Below are positions 35,893-45,190 of a DNA stretch of 64,000 nt, one piece after another; positions within the stretch are counted from its first letter, which is position 1, and each line of letters opens with the position of its first letter. The stretch comes from Leptospira kemamanensis (GTDB taxonomy: Bacteria; Spirochaetota; Leptospiria; Leptospirales; Leptospiraceae): contig NZ_RQGG01000043.1 of assembly GCF_004769665.1 (NCBI RefSeq), forward strand, positions 62,001-126,000, given 5' to 3'. A program made the position numbers and the translations under genes. The notes under the pieces were generated by a model. That model made no database searches. It had not been told where the DNA came from and saw only the letters and a list, made by a program, of their open reading frames with translations.

Positions 35893-36657
35893 TCAACGTA
35901 AAGATTGGTAGATGGAATAACCAACTTTAGAACGACCACAAGTATCGTTGCCATTTTGATACGCAGTGATACAATATTGGTCACCAAAACTTTCGACTAA
36001 AGCTCTTTCGCTTCCGTTTGTTTTTGACTTGAGTGCAACAATCAAACTAATTTTATAATCCGTGCATCCCTTGTCCGCATTAGCCACTTCTTCATATTGG
36101 AAAGTACAATCTCCGCGATCCAAACGACTTTCAATCTGTTTGTTGTTTTGGAGAAACCAAGTTTTAAAAGCACCTTCCAAATTTTTGGTTTTTAGGATAG
36201 GCAGTTTACTAAATTTCTGTAAGTCTTTGATCAGTTTTTGGTAGGTTTCCGTTTCAAAAGCATCCAATCCCTCAGAAGGAACCCTTGTGCTGTAATGTTC
36301 AAATAAAGAGGTAAATCGTTTGAAATTGTATTCTGCGACTTCATTCAGTTCCGTTTGGTCGAGTAAAAATGGAGGTTCCTCCGAGAGTTGTGAAAGAAGG
36401 ATGTAACCTGTGGTTTCGTATTCAATTTTCACCCATTCTTGTTGTTTCTATTTAGCTTTTCCTTTGTGAGAAACATAAGAAACAACCAAAGGATAATCTC
36501 CTAATTCTAAGGATCCAACTTCTTCTGCTTCTAAATCTGGTGTTTCCTTGATGACCACATCTTTTGCGGAGACGTACATTCGTTTTAGAGATTTTTCTTT
36601 TGTTGTTAATGGCAGGATCAGTAAGACAAATAAAGCGATAGTAGCCAATATCTTCAT
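35893..36657 (-). pseudogene. SH3-domain gene with in-frame amber stop
   Basis: Two open frames on the minus strand are in the same reading frame and separated by a single TAG (36448-36450). The first, 69 codons, has a signal peptide (MKILATIALFVLLILPLT) and the first part of an SH3 domain (VVIKETPDLEAEEVGSLELG). The second, read without the stop, continues with KQQEWVKIEYETTGYILLSQL, which is the expected last strands of the same domain, then about 170 residues with cysteines. The parts make one 254-residue exported SH3 protein broken by a nonsense codon. A sequencing error is possible, as is a recent mutation; stop readthrough is the third option. If a gene caller treats the parts separately, the second starts with GTG at 36432. 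Confidence 0.75.
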
Positions 36658-37142
36658 AGTGCAAACCTATCATGGGAAACTATAGTTTGGCGAATCATTT
36701 TTAAGAAAGATTGGTGAACGAGATTTTCGATGAATTTCCTATAAATATAATCTTCAGAAAACATCCAATGTTTCCTTTGGTTTTAGAAGTTTGCCGTACA
36801 AACATGTTTGTCGGAAATGATTGCTCCCTATGAGTCGCTGACTGGTTTGATTCATTTGAAATTTATGTGGAGTGATTGTTTGCAAGGATTGGTTTGTTTC
36901 GGATTAAGAGAATGATCTCTTTTTCATCAGGTCTTGCTTCGGGACTTGACCTCTCCGCTGCAAACACTTCGTGTGTTTGCTACGCTTCGAGGCACGGCTC
37001 CGCTCGACGTTTGCCTTCCTGGCAAACTTACAGAAACTATGACTCTCTATGGGTCGTCACAGTTTCTGGTCGTGTCACTGTTCAAGCCCCTCCGGGTTTG
37101 GTGATGGTTTGGAATGTTTGGAAAAAGATGAGAGTTGTGTTT
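36658..37142. other. Intergenic gap with hairpin-rich patch
   Basis: 485 bases without a supportable gene. The first half contains a 14-base palindrome ACAAACATGTTTGT (36798-36811). From about 36929 to 37027 there is a GC-rich patch with three successive inverted repeats: GCAAACAC/GTGTTTGC (36960-36967 and 36973-36980), TCGAG/CTCGA (36987-36991 and 37003-37007) and GTTTGCC/GGCAAAC (37009-37015 and 37021-37027). A short open frame across the region is not convincing. The remainder leads into the tRNA-Leu gene. Confidence 0.6.
36929..37027. repeat. Cluster of three or four short hairpins
   Basis: Four tandem inverted repeats: AGGTC/GACCT, GCAAACAC/GTGTTTGC, TCGAG/CTCGA and GTTTGCC/GGCAAAC, with loops often beginning TTC. 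The patch is more GC-rich than its surroundings and resembles the intergenic hairpin elements seen in some genomes. Copy number in the genome is not visible here. Confidence 0.5.
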
Positions 37143-37224
37143 TGCGGGCGGAGGGACTTGAACCCCCACGCCTCACGGCGCCAGAACCTAAATCTGGTGC
37201 GTCTGCCAATTTCGCCACGCCCGC
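37143..37224 (-). tRNA. tRNA-Leu (anticodon UAG)
   Basis: An 82-base cloverleaf on the minus strand: acceptor GCGGGCG with its matching 3' arm, discriminator A, D arm with GGCAGACGC, anticodon stem CCAGA/TCTGG with loop TTTAGGT (anticodon TAG, reading CUA and probably CUG), a long variable arm GCGCCGTGAGGCG as expected for leucine tRNA, and a T arm with GTTCAAGTC. CCA is not encoded. Confidence 0.95.
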
Positions 37225-37342
37225 ATTGTGGTTGTATAAGCAGGTTTTTGTACTAGGGAATTCTGTCTAGTGAGATTTTATGATTCACTTGCCTTTGTTT
37301 TGGAATTTTATACGAATGTCAGATACCAATAGGATAAGTCCG

Positions 37343-37765
37343 ATGAACATACTTGAATTTATGCAAAATATCTCGACGCAAGTGTATCTGCGAGGAGATG
37401 TGATTTTCAAAGAAGGTGATCCCCATGATGGCAGTATGTATTGTATCATGAGTGGAATGTTTGCTGTCACCAAACGTATGCCAGACGGAACCCAAGAAGT
37501 GATCAAAGGTTTAGGACCTGGTGAATTTTTCGGAGAACTTTCCCTTATCACAAGAAGACCAAGAGCTATGACCATTAGTGTCGTTTCTGCCAATGCTCGT
37601 GTGGGAATCTTACGCCATGATCAATTTGAAAAATTGGCAAAAATCAATACTCATTTTTTATTCCAACTCACAAAAAGCACTGTAGAAAAACTCCATCGAG
37701 CAGAAGCGAGACTTGCAGAACTGGATAAAATGGTAGAAGAAATCCAAAAGGACGAAACCAAATGA
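37343..37765 (+). CDS. Cyclic nucleotide-binding domain protein, first copy
   Basis: A 140-residue protein consisting of one cyclic-nucleotide-binding domain: VYLRGDVIFKEGDPHDGSMY, the phosphate-binding cassette GPGEFFGELSLITRRPRAMT (the Glu and Arg both present), and a C-terminal helix with KDETK. There is no output domain, so it is probably a regulatory subunit or partner. The start is ATG 37343, preceded by AGGATAAG and aligning with the second copy; two earlier in-frame ATG codons (37280, 37316) add unrelated residues. It overlaps the next gene by four bases. Confidence 0.85.
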   Translation: MNILEFMQNISTQVYLRGDVIFKEGDPHDGSMYCIMSGMFAVTKRMPDGTQEVIKGLGPGEFFGELSLITRRPRAMTISVVSANARVGILRHDQFEKLAKINTHFLFQLTKSTVEKLHRAEARLAELDKMVEEIQKDETK

Positions 37766-38280
37766 ATGTAGACCATATCCGCAAATACATCACAGAAGTT
37801 CGGATCGACCATTTTGCCCAAGGAACCAAAGTGTTTTCAGAAGGCGAAGAGTGTAATGGAAAAATGTATTTTGTTTTTTCAGGGAACTTACAAGTATTCA
37901 AACGAAAAGCATCTGGAGAAGACCAGTATGTGCGAGATATCAAACCTGGAGAATTTTTTGGTGAAATGGCTTTGGTTTTCCCTTCCCCCAGAGCGGCAAC
38001 CATTGTGGCGGCATCAGAAGATACAAAGGTAGGAATCATCACCAAAGATATCTTTTTAGGAATGGGGAAAGAAAGCCCTGGGTTTCTTTCCGTGATTTTG
38101 CATAGTATCATCAACCGCCTAACAGCCGTAGAAGACATGATCTCAGAAAAACAAAAACTATTGCATATACTAATCAACGAGATCCATGCAAAAGACGATG
38201 AAGTGGCAAACACTGAATCTGTCCCCAAATCTGAGGAGAACACACAAGAATCTCCCCAAGAGGAAACAGAACCGACGTGA
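37762..38280 (+). CDS. Cyclic nucleotide-binding domain protein, second copy
   Basis: A 172-residue paralogue of the preceding gene, coupled to it by ATGA. It starts MNVDHIRKYITEVRIDHFAQ and has the cassette PGEFFGEMALVFPSPRAATIV with Glu and Arg kept, then a helical extension and a Ser/Glu-rich tail. The N-terminal 45 residues align well with the first copy, indicating tandem duplication. Which cyclic nucleotide binds (cAMP or cGMP) is not decided by the sequence. A PilZ protein gene follows 86 bases later. Confidence 0.85.
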   Translation: MNVDHIRKYITEVRIDHFAQGTKVFSEGEECNGKMYFVFSGNLQVFKRKASGEDQYVRDIKPGEFFGEMALVFPSPRAATIVAASEDTKVGIITKDIFLGMGKESPGFLSVILHSIINRLTAVEDMISEKQKLLHILINEIHAKDDEVANTESVPKSEENTQESPQEETEPT

Positions 38281-38366
38281 ATCCAGAGAACCAAGTTCTA
38301 TTGTTTCCCGAAAAGAACTTTCAAAAATAAGTTGACTAAAGGTTAAAAAAGAAGTTTGATTTTCGG

Positions 38367-39461
38367 GTGACATTTCGGTTCTTCAACTACCCCATCCCTG
38401 TCTTAATTGTAACACTTGGTTTTTTTGCCGTTCCTTTTGTTGTCTTTTTTGCAATTGCTTCTTTGTATGATTTGGATTTCAACCATGTCGAAATGATCCT
38501 AACGAGGATCCAACCATGGCAGTATGTCTTTTCTTTTTTAAGTGCCATCATCGCGTATGGCCTCATCACCAAAAAGAAGTTTGGTTATTATCTCTTTTTA
38601 TGTTTCACCTTCCTCATCCTCACTTATAATATTTGGATGGTATTATCCGTTTCTCTAGGGAAAAAATTTTTCCTAGCGGGCATTCGCATCAAAACCACTG
38701 ACATCGTTTGGAATATGGCGATCACGACCGTTTTACTTGCCATAGCTTTTTATTTTTTAAGAAGAGAGATTGCAGCACCCTACCTCAGTTCCGCAAGACG
38801 AGGTTGGCGTTCTAAGTATAGGGAAACACATCCCATCCCTTTTCATTGGACCAATGCCGACGGAGAAAGAGAAGGAGATGGTCTTACGATCAATATCTCC
38901 AAAAATGGAGTGTTACTCCCTCTCACCAAACATCATTTTTTAAAACCCGGTGACCCGATCAATTTACTCCTCAAATTAGAAAAGGAAAACAGGGAACCTG
39001 CAGCCATCTCCGTACAAGGAAAAGTGGTGCGTATCGACGTCGAACCTGATGGAACCGAAATTGCTGGTGTACAATTATTATTCCTTCTGGCCCAGAAAGA
39101 AGAAAAACAGATTTATGAATCGTTTTTACACCGTGTTTTTGCTCCTCGTTATCCTGTTTCGAATCCAGTTCAGTTTTTGAAATCAGACAACCAAACCAAC
39201 CAAGGCACACTGCTCAATGTATCCTTAGAAGGACTTTATATTGAATCAGAAACGGTTTTATCCTCTGGAGATCCTTGTCGTGTGAAAATCCAAACTCGAT
39301 CGGGAGAGATTTCCGTAGCTGGTCTTGTTAGGTGGTCTAACCCACAAGGTAAATATGGAAAACCAAGAGGATTTGGAATCCAAATTGATTCGATCGAAAA
39401 CAAAAACCTATTCCGTGTTTGGATTTGGAAACAAAGGTTCAAATTATTCCACGGTAGGTAA
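38367..39461 (+). CDS. Membrane protein with two PilZ-like domains
   Basis: A 364-residue protein with four N-terminal membrane segments (residues 10-130) followed by two PilZ-like domains, one at about residues 145-240 (TINISKNGVLL) and one at 255-355 (LLNVSLEGLYIE). Both keep the N-x-S-x-x-G part of the c-di-GMP motif, but I see no clear RxxxR before either (the nearest is KYRETHP and PRYPVSN), so binding is uncertain. The start is a GTG at 38367; an in-frame stop lies just upstream. It meets the convergent ispD gene ten bases past its stop. Confidence 0.8.
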   Translation: MTFRFFNYPIPVLIVTLGFFAVPFVVFFAIASLYDLDFNHVEMILTRIQPWQYVFSFLSAIIAYGLITKKKFGYYLFLCFTFLILTYNIWMVLSVSLGKKFFLAGIRIKTTDIVWNMAITTVLLAIAFYFLRREIAAPYLSSARRGWRSKYRETHPIPFHWTNADGEREGDGLTINISKNGVLLPLTKHHFLKPGDPINLLLKLEKENREPAAISVQGKVVRIDVEPDGTEIAGVQLLFLLAQKEEKQIYESFLHRVFAPRYPVSNPVQFLKSDNQTNQGTLLNVSLEGLYIESETVLSSGDPCRVKIQTRSGEISVAGLVRWSNPQGKYGKPRGFGIQIDSIENKNLFRVWIWKQRFKLFHGR

Positions 39462-39471
39462 ATCTAAGAAT

Positions 39472-40161
39472 TCAGTCGAGGGTGTATACTGACTCGGCAA
39501 GAGCCAAGTCCCCTGGACTTGTCACTTTGATATTCTGAAAGTTAGTTTCCACAATTCCCACCCTTCTCTCACCCATCCATGTGCAGAGGTCTGTGGGATG
39601 AAGTTTGGGATTTACTGCAAGTGGGATTGCCAATAATTCTTTTAACATAAAACCAGCCACGGACTGTGGAGTTTTTACTGCGTAGACTTCTTCCCGTTTT
39701 AAAGGTTCGCTTGAATAGTTTTGGTGGAGTTTCACTCGCACAAGGCTTTCCGTAACGGGACAAACAAGAGAAGCTGCTCCAAAAATTTTGGTTTGTTCCA
39801 CGAGTTGGTAGAGTTCGTTTTGTTTGAAATTGGGACGAGCCACATCATGGATGAAAAAAATATCCTTTTCATCATAAGGAACTGAACGAAGTCCCTCCAA
39901 GGTAGAGAGATGTCTTGTCTCCCCACCTTCCACAATGCGGTCGTTAGGTTCTAGTAAATCTTCCAGTTCCTTTTCTGTTTCTAAAATCCAATCGGGATGC
40001 GAGACAACAGTAATGGATTTGAGAAGTCCAAAACGACGAAAGCGTTTCACCGAATGCCGAAGGAGGGATTCCCCCCTTAGTTTTAAAAATTGTTTGGGGA
40101 CATCCGTTCCCATTCGGCTTCCCGTTCCTCCAGCTAGGAGAATCGCAAACAGTTGGTTCAT
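39472..40161 (-). CDS. ispD: 2-C-methyl-D-erythritol 4-phosphate cytidylyltransferase
   Basis: A 229-residue enzyme of the MEP isoprenoid pathway that makes CDP-methylerythritol from CTP. Motifs are the N-terminal nucleotide loop LAGGTGSRMG, PKQFLKL, the magnesium-binding region FFIHDVARPNF, and late KVTSPGDLALAE. Length is normal. The ATG overlaps the lysA stop by four bases, so the two are coupled, although the pathways are unrelated. Confidence 0.94.
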   Translation of the reverse strand: MNQLFAILLAGGTGSRMGTDVPKQFLKLRGESLLRHSVKRFRRFGLLKSITVVSHPDWILETEKELEDLLEPNDRIVEGGETRHLSTLEGLRSVPYDEKDIFFIHDVARPNFKQNELYQLVEQTKIFGAASLVCPVTESLVRVKLHQNYSSEPLKREEVYAVKTPQSVAGFMLKELLAIPLAVNPKLHPTDLCTWMGERRVGIVETNFQNIKVTSPGDLALAESVYTLD

Positions 40162-41426
40162 TCCACCACTAAGATTTCGTTCCGAAAGATCTCGAGGACT
40201 GGTTCCTTTTTACGAATGAGTTTTGCAGTTCCGTCTTTCCGAAGTAATACCTCTGCGGTTTCGGGAAAACTATTGTAGTTCTTTGTGGACATACTGGAAC
40301 AATAGGCTCCCACCGCTTCCATCACCACGTAGTCACCGATTTCCGCTTCTCCCATAAGCCTTGTGATGGGTTCACCACCTTCTTTTTGGGTAAACACGTC
40401 TCCCGATTCACAACAGTGACCAACAACCACATACTCTTTGTTAGACTTTGGTAAAACACCATCTTTTTTCACAGTGACGAGAGGGTGACGGGCTCCGTAG
40501 AGGGAAGGCCTTGTGTTGGAATCCATCCCCGTGTCTAATTTGATAAATTCAAATCCATGTTTTCCCGTATCCACTTTGTCATCCACTGTAGTGAGAAGTG
40601 CACCGCAAAGAGCGATGAGGTAAGTTCCTGGTTCAATTTCTAAAATGAGATTTCTTCCGTGTTTTTCGGCAAATTCTTGGAATTGGATTTTGACAGGAGC
40701 ACCTATCTTTTGTAAGTCGGTCGATTTTTCATCTTCCATACGACCTACTTTGTATCCACCACCAAGGCTCACAACAGTGACCGTTGGAAAACTTTCTGCA
40801 TATTCTAAAGTGTATTTGGCCACAGCCTTCCATACTTCAGGGTCACTTCCCGATCCAATGTGTGTGTGGACTTTTTCAACAGTGAGGTTGTATTTGTTGA
40901 CTATCGCTTTTACTTCCGGCAATTTTTCATGCCAGATCCCAAAAGAAGAAGTAACTCCACCCACATCGGTTTTTTTGGTATGGCCTGATCCGAGACCTGG
41001 GTTAAAGCGAATGGATACGGATTTTCCAGGGAAGGATTGGCCAAACAGTTCCAACTGACGAAGGGAACAAGCATTGAACTTCACTCCCTTTCCAATGAGT
41101 TCTGTAAATGCCCTTGGAAATTCTTGGGAAGTGAGCATGATGGATTCTGGTGCAAACCCAAAATGGAGGGCACGTTTCACTTCGTGTTCGGAAGAGGCAT
41201 CGATGAGAATCCCCTTTTTCTTCATGATTTGTAAAATATTGGAATTGGGATTTGCCTTCATGGCATAACGGACTTGTAAACCAAAGGCATTGGGGAATGC
41301 CAAAGCTTCGTCACATTTTTGTTCAATTGCCGTCTCAGAATAGACAAAGAGTGGGGTGCCAAATTCGTTTGCCAAAGCTCGCACTTGGTCTTCTTTCAAA
41401 AACTTTAGTTTTTCGATTGATGTCAT
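40158..41426 (-). CDS. lysA: Diaminopimelate decarboxylase
   Basis: A 422-residue PLP enzyme of fold type III that makes lysine from meso-diaminopimelate. The PLP lysine is in VRYAMKANPNSN. Other parts are HTHIGSG, the phosphate loop SLGGGYKVGR, EPGTYLIA, the catalytic CESGDVF, and AVGAYCSSMS. All key residues are present. The start is ATG 41426 (MTSIEKLKFL); a TTG at 41459 would add 11 residues, and neither has a strong ribosome binding site. It heads a minus-strand pair with ispD and is divergent from the PLC-like gene. Confidence 0.93.
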   Translation of the reverse strand: MTSIEKLKFLKEDQVRALANEFGTPLFVYSETAIEQKCDEALAFPNAFGLQVRYAMKANPNSNILQIMKKKGILIDASSEHEVKRALHFGFAPESIMLTSQEFPRAFTELIGKGVKFNACSLRQLELFGQSFPGKSVSIRFNPGLGSGHTKKTDVGGVTSSFGIWHEKLPEVKAIVNKYNLTVEKVHTHIGSGSDPEVWKAVAKYTLEYAESFPTVTVVSLGGGYKVGRMEDEKSTDLQKIGAPVKIQFQEFAEKHGRNLILEIEPGTYLIALCGALLTTVDDKVDTGKHGFEFIKLDTGMDSNTRPSLYGARHPLVTVKKDGVLPKSNKEYVVVGHCCESGDVFTQKEGGEPITRLMGEAEIGDYVVMEAVGAYCSSMSTKNYNSFPETAEVLLRKDGTAKLIRKKEPVLEIFRNEILVVE

Positions 41427-41483
41427 AGGATTTAAGATAAACCTTTCAATAGGTTCCAATCCATAAAGTCAAAAAAGTAGAAA

Positions 41484-42554
41484 ATGGCAGGAAAGATCAC
41501 ACATATCGAAGCACTCTCCCAAGTGAAAAAACACTTGGAACACGGCAATGCCACTCAAAGGAAAATTGCCAATTTACTCGCAAGACCTGATGTGGCTCCC
41601 TATGCCAATTTAGGTGCCGTTGCCCCCGATATCTTTTATTTCTATCATGTCTTACAACCCAAACGAACCAAAAAAGCAGCGTTTTTTGGAGACCTTGCTC
41701 ACCATCATCAAGTAGCCGAACTGATTTTGAGTTTTCTAAACCAAGTATATGATACCGAAATGGGTTTGTATAGAGACAGGTTTCTTGCCTTCACTTTGGG
41801 TTATATTTGTCACTGTGTGGTAGACATCCAAACCCATCCTTATATCTTTTATATCTCTGGTGATTACTATAACAACGATAAGAAGATCTCTTACCAAGCC
41901 CAAGTAAACCATATGAAAGTGGAGTTTGGTTTGGATACCCTTCTCATCAACCACCGTTGGGGAATGAGTGCAAGAGAGTATGACTTTCCACAATACATCG
42001 ACATCCGACACAGAACCGTTGGGATCAAAAACAAAATGGACCCAGTTCTCTGGAACTTTTGGTTACAATCTTTAAAGGAAACCTTTCCTAAAGAATTCCA
42101 ATCCAACTACATCGGCTCAGAAAAAAAAATCATCCCAGGGGACATCTTAAATGAATCCTATCTTGGGTTTTACCGTTTCACATCCACTCTAGATTCGAGA
42201 AGTGCTCTGATGCGAGGGCTTGTGAGTGTAGTGGATACACTTACCTTTCATCGTTATAATGCATCCGTTCTGATGTTACCAACTCTTGAGGCGATTAATC
42301 CCAAAATCATGAATGATGAAAAACGGGAATGGTTTTATCCAGCAGATCCCAATCGTAAATTCAATGATTCGTTTATCGAACTACTCAACCAAGCAAGCCA
42401 AGCTTGTAAGGAAATTTTAACGAGAGCTTATGAATATAGTTTTTCACCGGAGAGCCGTTCCAAGATTCTGGATTCACTTGGTGGTTATAATTTAGATACT
42501 GGCCTTCGTTACCACGGCATTGATCACATGAAGGAATTTTCCCCACTGGTTTAG
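41484..42554 (+). CDS. Zinc-dependent phospholipase C-like protein
   Basis: A 356-residue protein with the zinc-dependent phospholipase C (PF00882-type) pattern: an N-terminal THIEAL, NLGAVAPDIFYF, GDLAHHHQVAEL with clustered His, and GYICHCVVDIQTHP. These His and Asp residues would bind zinc. There is no clear signal peptide, unlike secreted phospholipases, so the role may be intracellular. It is 24 bases ahead of the PBP gene on the same strand. The true substrate is unknown. Confidence 0.8.
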   Translation: MAGKITHIEALSQVKKHLEHGNATQRKIANLLARPDVAPYANLGAVAPDIFYFYHVLQPKRTKKAAFFGDLAHHHQVAELILSFLNQVYDTEMGLYRDRFLAFTLGYICHCVVDIQTHPYIFYISGDYYNNDKKISYQAQVNHMKVEFGLDTLLINHRWGMSAREYDFPQYIDIRHRTVGIKNKMDPVLWNFWLQSLKETFPKEFQSNYIGSEKKIIPGDILNESYLGFYRFTSTLDSRSALMRGLVSVVDTLTFHRYNASVLMLPTLEAINPKIMNDEKREWFYPADPNRKFNDSFIELLNQASQACKEILTRAYEYSFSPESRSKILDSLGGYNLDTGLRYHGIDHMKEFSPLV

Positions 42555-42578
42555 TGGGAATTTGAAAAAGGGAAATAT

Positions 42579-45131
42579 ATGAAACAAGAACCCGTTGGGC
42601 TCTTCGAAAAGTATTTTATTATTTGGTTTCGCATTGTCACGGAACGCATTTGGACGGGAGATAAAAAATTTCGAAACACATCCATAGCCATCTTTTTGTT
42701 TGGAGTTTTGAACGTTTTTTTACTCACTGGTTCGGTCAAAGACTTCTTTCGTTTAGGGGAAGCTGCGGTTTATGATATCCCTTCCACCTTATACGGGCTA
42801 AATGACAAAGGCGAATACGAACCCATTGCCGAGTATTATAAATTCTCTCGGATTCCTGTCAAACTGGAAGAACTAAAAGCCGAAACCACAAACTACTCCA
42901 CTGACAACCGTCACAAAGTGATCCAATGTTTTTTATCCACGGAAGATAATTCCTTTTATTCCCACAATGGGATAGATCTAAAAGGGATTGCTCGTGCTTT
43001 TGTGGTGAACATCATGGCGGGTCGCGTGAAAGAAGGTGCCTCCACCATCACACAACAAGTCGCAAGGCTTAAGTTTTTATCCATCGAACGATCCATCGCA
43101 AGAAAAGCACGGGAAGCTTGGCTTGCCGTTTTACTCGAACTTGTTTATCCCAAAGATAAAATCTTAGAAGTGTATTTAAACGAAATCCCTCTTGGACATG
43201 GAACTATCGGTGTGGGAGCAGCCTCTCGGTTTTACTTCCGAAAAGAAGTACAAGATGTAACTTGGGGAGAAGCTGCCATCCTTGCAAGCCTTACCACTAG
43301 ACCTACACAATTTAGTCCCATCGTAAACCCTGTTTCGAGTATGAACAAGGTTAGGGTCGTCTTTCGTAAGTTAGTGGAAAATGGCAGAATGACTGTTGCC
43401 GATGCTGAAAAAGAATATGCGGCTTTAGAAGAATATTACACAAATCTAAATCGTTCTCCGAATGATTCTGCGTTTTCAGACAGGTTAAACCGTTTTCCCT
43501 ATGTTACAGAATACATCCGTAAAAATCTAATCCGTTCCATTGGATCGAGCCGTTTGTACAATGGTGGTCTCAAAATTTATTCCACCATCCAAATCCGTCA
43601 CCAAGAAGAAGCGGAAAAAGCCCTACTACCCGCACTACAAAAACAAACACTGGAATCCAACCAACGTGCGTTTCGAAATATTGATGCTTTTGATGATTTG
43701 TATGGAAGTGGGTATTCACTCATCGCTGATTTGTATGACTTACCTGAGTTTAAATTTAAAATTTCGCGAACAGAACGTACGTTTTCTTCTGCCTACCAAG
43801 AAGATATGCGAGATGAATTTTATGCTCTCAATTTACTGACAGGTGATGACTATCTCGGGGACACAATTGAGAAAAACTATAACTCACAAAATACAAAAGA
43901 CCATCTTTTACCCGTTGAAGGTTCGCTCATCGCAATTAGACCCGAAACAGGTTACATCACAGCCCTTGTGGGTGGATCTGGATTTCGCTCCGACAACCAA
44001 CAAATCCGGCCGTTCCAAGCCTTTCGCCAACCAGGATCTGCTTTTAAACCAATTTTATATGCAGCCGCAATGGACTATTCTGGCAAAAACCCAGACCCTG
44101 AGAAAAATGTAACACCTGCTACACTCTTTGCCGACTCTCCTTTACAATACCTGATGGAAGATGGAGATGAGTGGGCTCCTGAAAATTATAGTAGCGAATA
44201 CTCAGGATTTATTTTATTACGAAAAGCTCTGGAACAATCGAAAAACTCAGTGGCAGTGCGAGTCCTTGAACAAGTAGGACTTTCCCATTTAATGGAAAGC
44301 CTTCGTGGTTTGTTACAATTACCAGGAAGAGACATTCCTTATAATTTCAGTGTTTCCCTTGGATCGTTTGAACTGACACCGTATGAACTCACTCGCGCCT
44401 ATGCTGCCCTCGCTTCTGGGGGAAAAACAGTAAACCCGATCTCCGTATTATATGTAGAAGACAACTCTGGCAATGTCATTAAAGACTTTCGAAAAGACTA
44501 CGAAGATGTGGAACGAAAACAAGTCATCTCCAAAGAGGCTGCTTTTCTCATCACTTCCATGATGAAGGATGTGGTGGAAGAAGGAACTGGACGTGGTGTA
44601 CTTTCCTATGGGTTAAACAGAAAGGCCTATGGAAAAACGGGAACCACCAACAATTTTCGAGATGCTTGGTTTGTCGGATACACACCAGAACTTGTCACCT
44701 CTGTCTGGTTTGGTTATGATGTGGGAACGATTTCTCTTGGTCGTGGGATGACGGGAGGGAGACTTTCTGCCCCTGTTTGGGGTCGGTTTATGGCTCGTGC
44801 CCTCGAAAAAGAGCCAGCCAAAGAATTTCCATGGCTCTCTGAGGTCAAAGTCACAAAACGCACTGTCTGCCGTATGTCTGGAAAACTTCCTGGCGGCCAG
44901 TGCCATGACCTTCTCGAAGAATACTTCATCCCACAAACCGTTCCGAAAGACGTTTGTAACGACCACGGTTCGGCTTGGAATGTGGTGGAGTCAAAACCAC
45001 AACCACAATCGACGCAAAATACGATCGAGAAGAAAAAACCAGACACGAAAGTAGAGAAAAAACCCATCCAAACGAAGCCACCGAAACGAAAAAAGTCGGT
45101 CTTTAGCGGAGATGAGGAAATTGATTACTAA
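42579..45131 (+). CDS. Class A penicillin-binding protein (PBP1 type)
   Basis: An 850-residue bifunctional peptidoglycan synthase. One membrane segment near residues 30-50 is followed by a GT51 glycosyltransferase domain (CFLSTEDNSFYSHNGID with the catalytic Glu, KEGASTITQQVARLKF). The C-terminal transpeptidase has the SxxK in PGSAFKPILY, SKNSVAVRV (SxN) and KTGTTNNFRDAWFVGY (KTG). A Lys/Pro/Thr-rich tail of about 70 residues follows. It stands before bactofilin and LysM-M23 genes, forming a wall-shape cluster. Confidence 0.95.
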   Translation: MKQEPVGLFEKYFIIWFRIVTERIWTGDKKFRNTSIAIFLFGVLNVFLLTGSVKDFFRLGEAAVYDIPSTLYGLNDKGEYEPIAEYYKFSRIPVKLEELKAETTNYSTDNRHKVIQCFLSTEDNSFYSHNGIDLKGIARAFVVNIMAGRVKEGASTITQQVARLKFLSIERSIARKAREAWLAVLLELVYPKDKILEVYLNEIPLGHGTIGVGAASRFYFRKEVQDVTWGEAAILASLTTRPTQFSPIVNPVSSMNKVRVVFRKLVENGRMTVADAEKEYAALEEYYTNLNRSPNDSAFSDRLNRFPYVTEYIRKNLIRSIGSSRLYNGGLKIYSTIQIRHQEEAEKALLPALQKQTLESNQRAFRNIDAFDDLYGSGYSLIADLYDLPEFKFKISRTERTFSSAYQEDMRDEFYALNLLTGDDYLGDTIEKNYNSQNTKDHLLPVEGSLIAIRPETGYITALVGGSGFRSDNQQIRPFQAFRQPGSAFKPILYAAAMDYSGKNPDPEKNVTPATLFADSPLQYLMEDGDEWAPENYSSEYSGFILLRKALEQSKNSVAVRVLEQVGLSHLMESLRGLLQLPGRDIPYNFSVSLGSFELTPYELTRAYAALASGGKTVNPISVLYVEDNSGNVIKDFRKDYEDVERKQVISKEAAFLITSMMKDVVEEGTGRGVLSYGLNRKAYGKTGTTNNFRDAWFVGYTPELVTSVWFGYDVGTISLGRGMTGGRLSAPVWGRFMARALEKEPAKEFPWLSEVKVTKRTVCRMSGKLPGGQCHDLLEEYFIPQTVPKDVCNDHGSAWNVVESKPQPQSTQNTIEKKKPDTKVEKKPIQTKPPKRKKSVFSGDEEIDY

Positions 45132-45190
45132 AAAGGCTTGTCAGAAAGACCGAAAATTTTGATTCTCACAGAAGGGGAAAAGGAGCAGGA

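Noticed and set aside
36798..36811. Palindrome ACAAACATGTTTGT as a LexA box
   Set aside because: It does not have the TTTG-N5-CAAA form that I associate with Leptospira LexA, and no SOS gene is adjacent.
37143..37224. tRNA-Leu with anticodon UAG as an amber suppressor for the nearby broken SH3 gene
   Set aside because: An anticodon written UAG reads CUA codons, not the UAG stop; a suppressor would need CUA. The proximity is coincidental.
36876..37256. Open frame of 126 codons on the plus strand before and across tRNA-Leu
   Set aside because: It runs through the hairpin patch and the tRNA gene, has odd composition and no family resemblance.
37668..38294. Minus-strand open frame of 208 codons opposite the second cyclic-nucleotide protein
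   Set aside because: The plus-strand frame has clear domain motifs; the reverse frame has none.
44613..45067. Minus-strand open frames opposite the end of the PBP gene
   Set aside because: They overlap the conserved transpeptidase domain and lack any recognisable domain.
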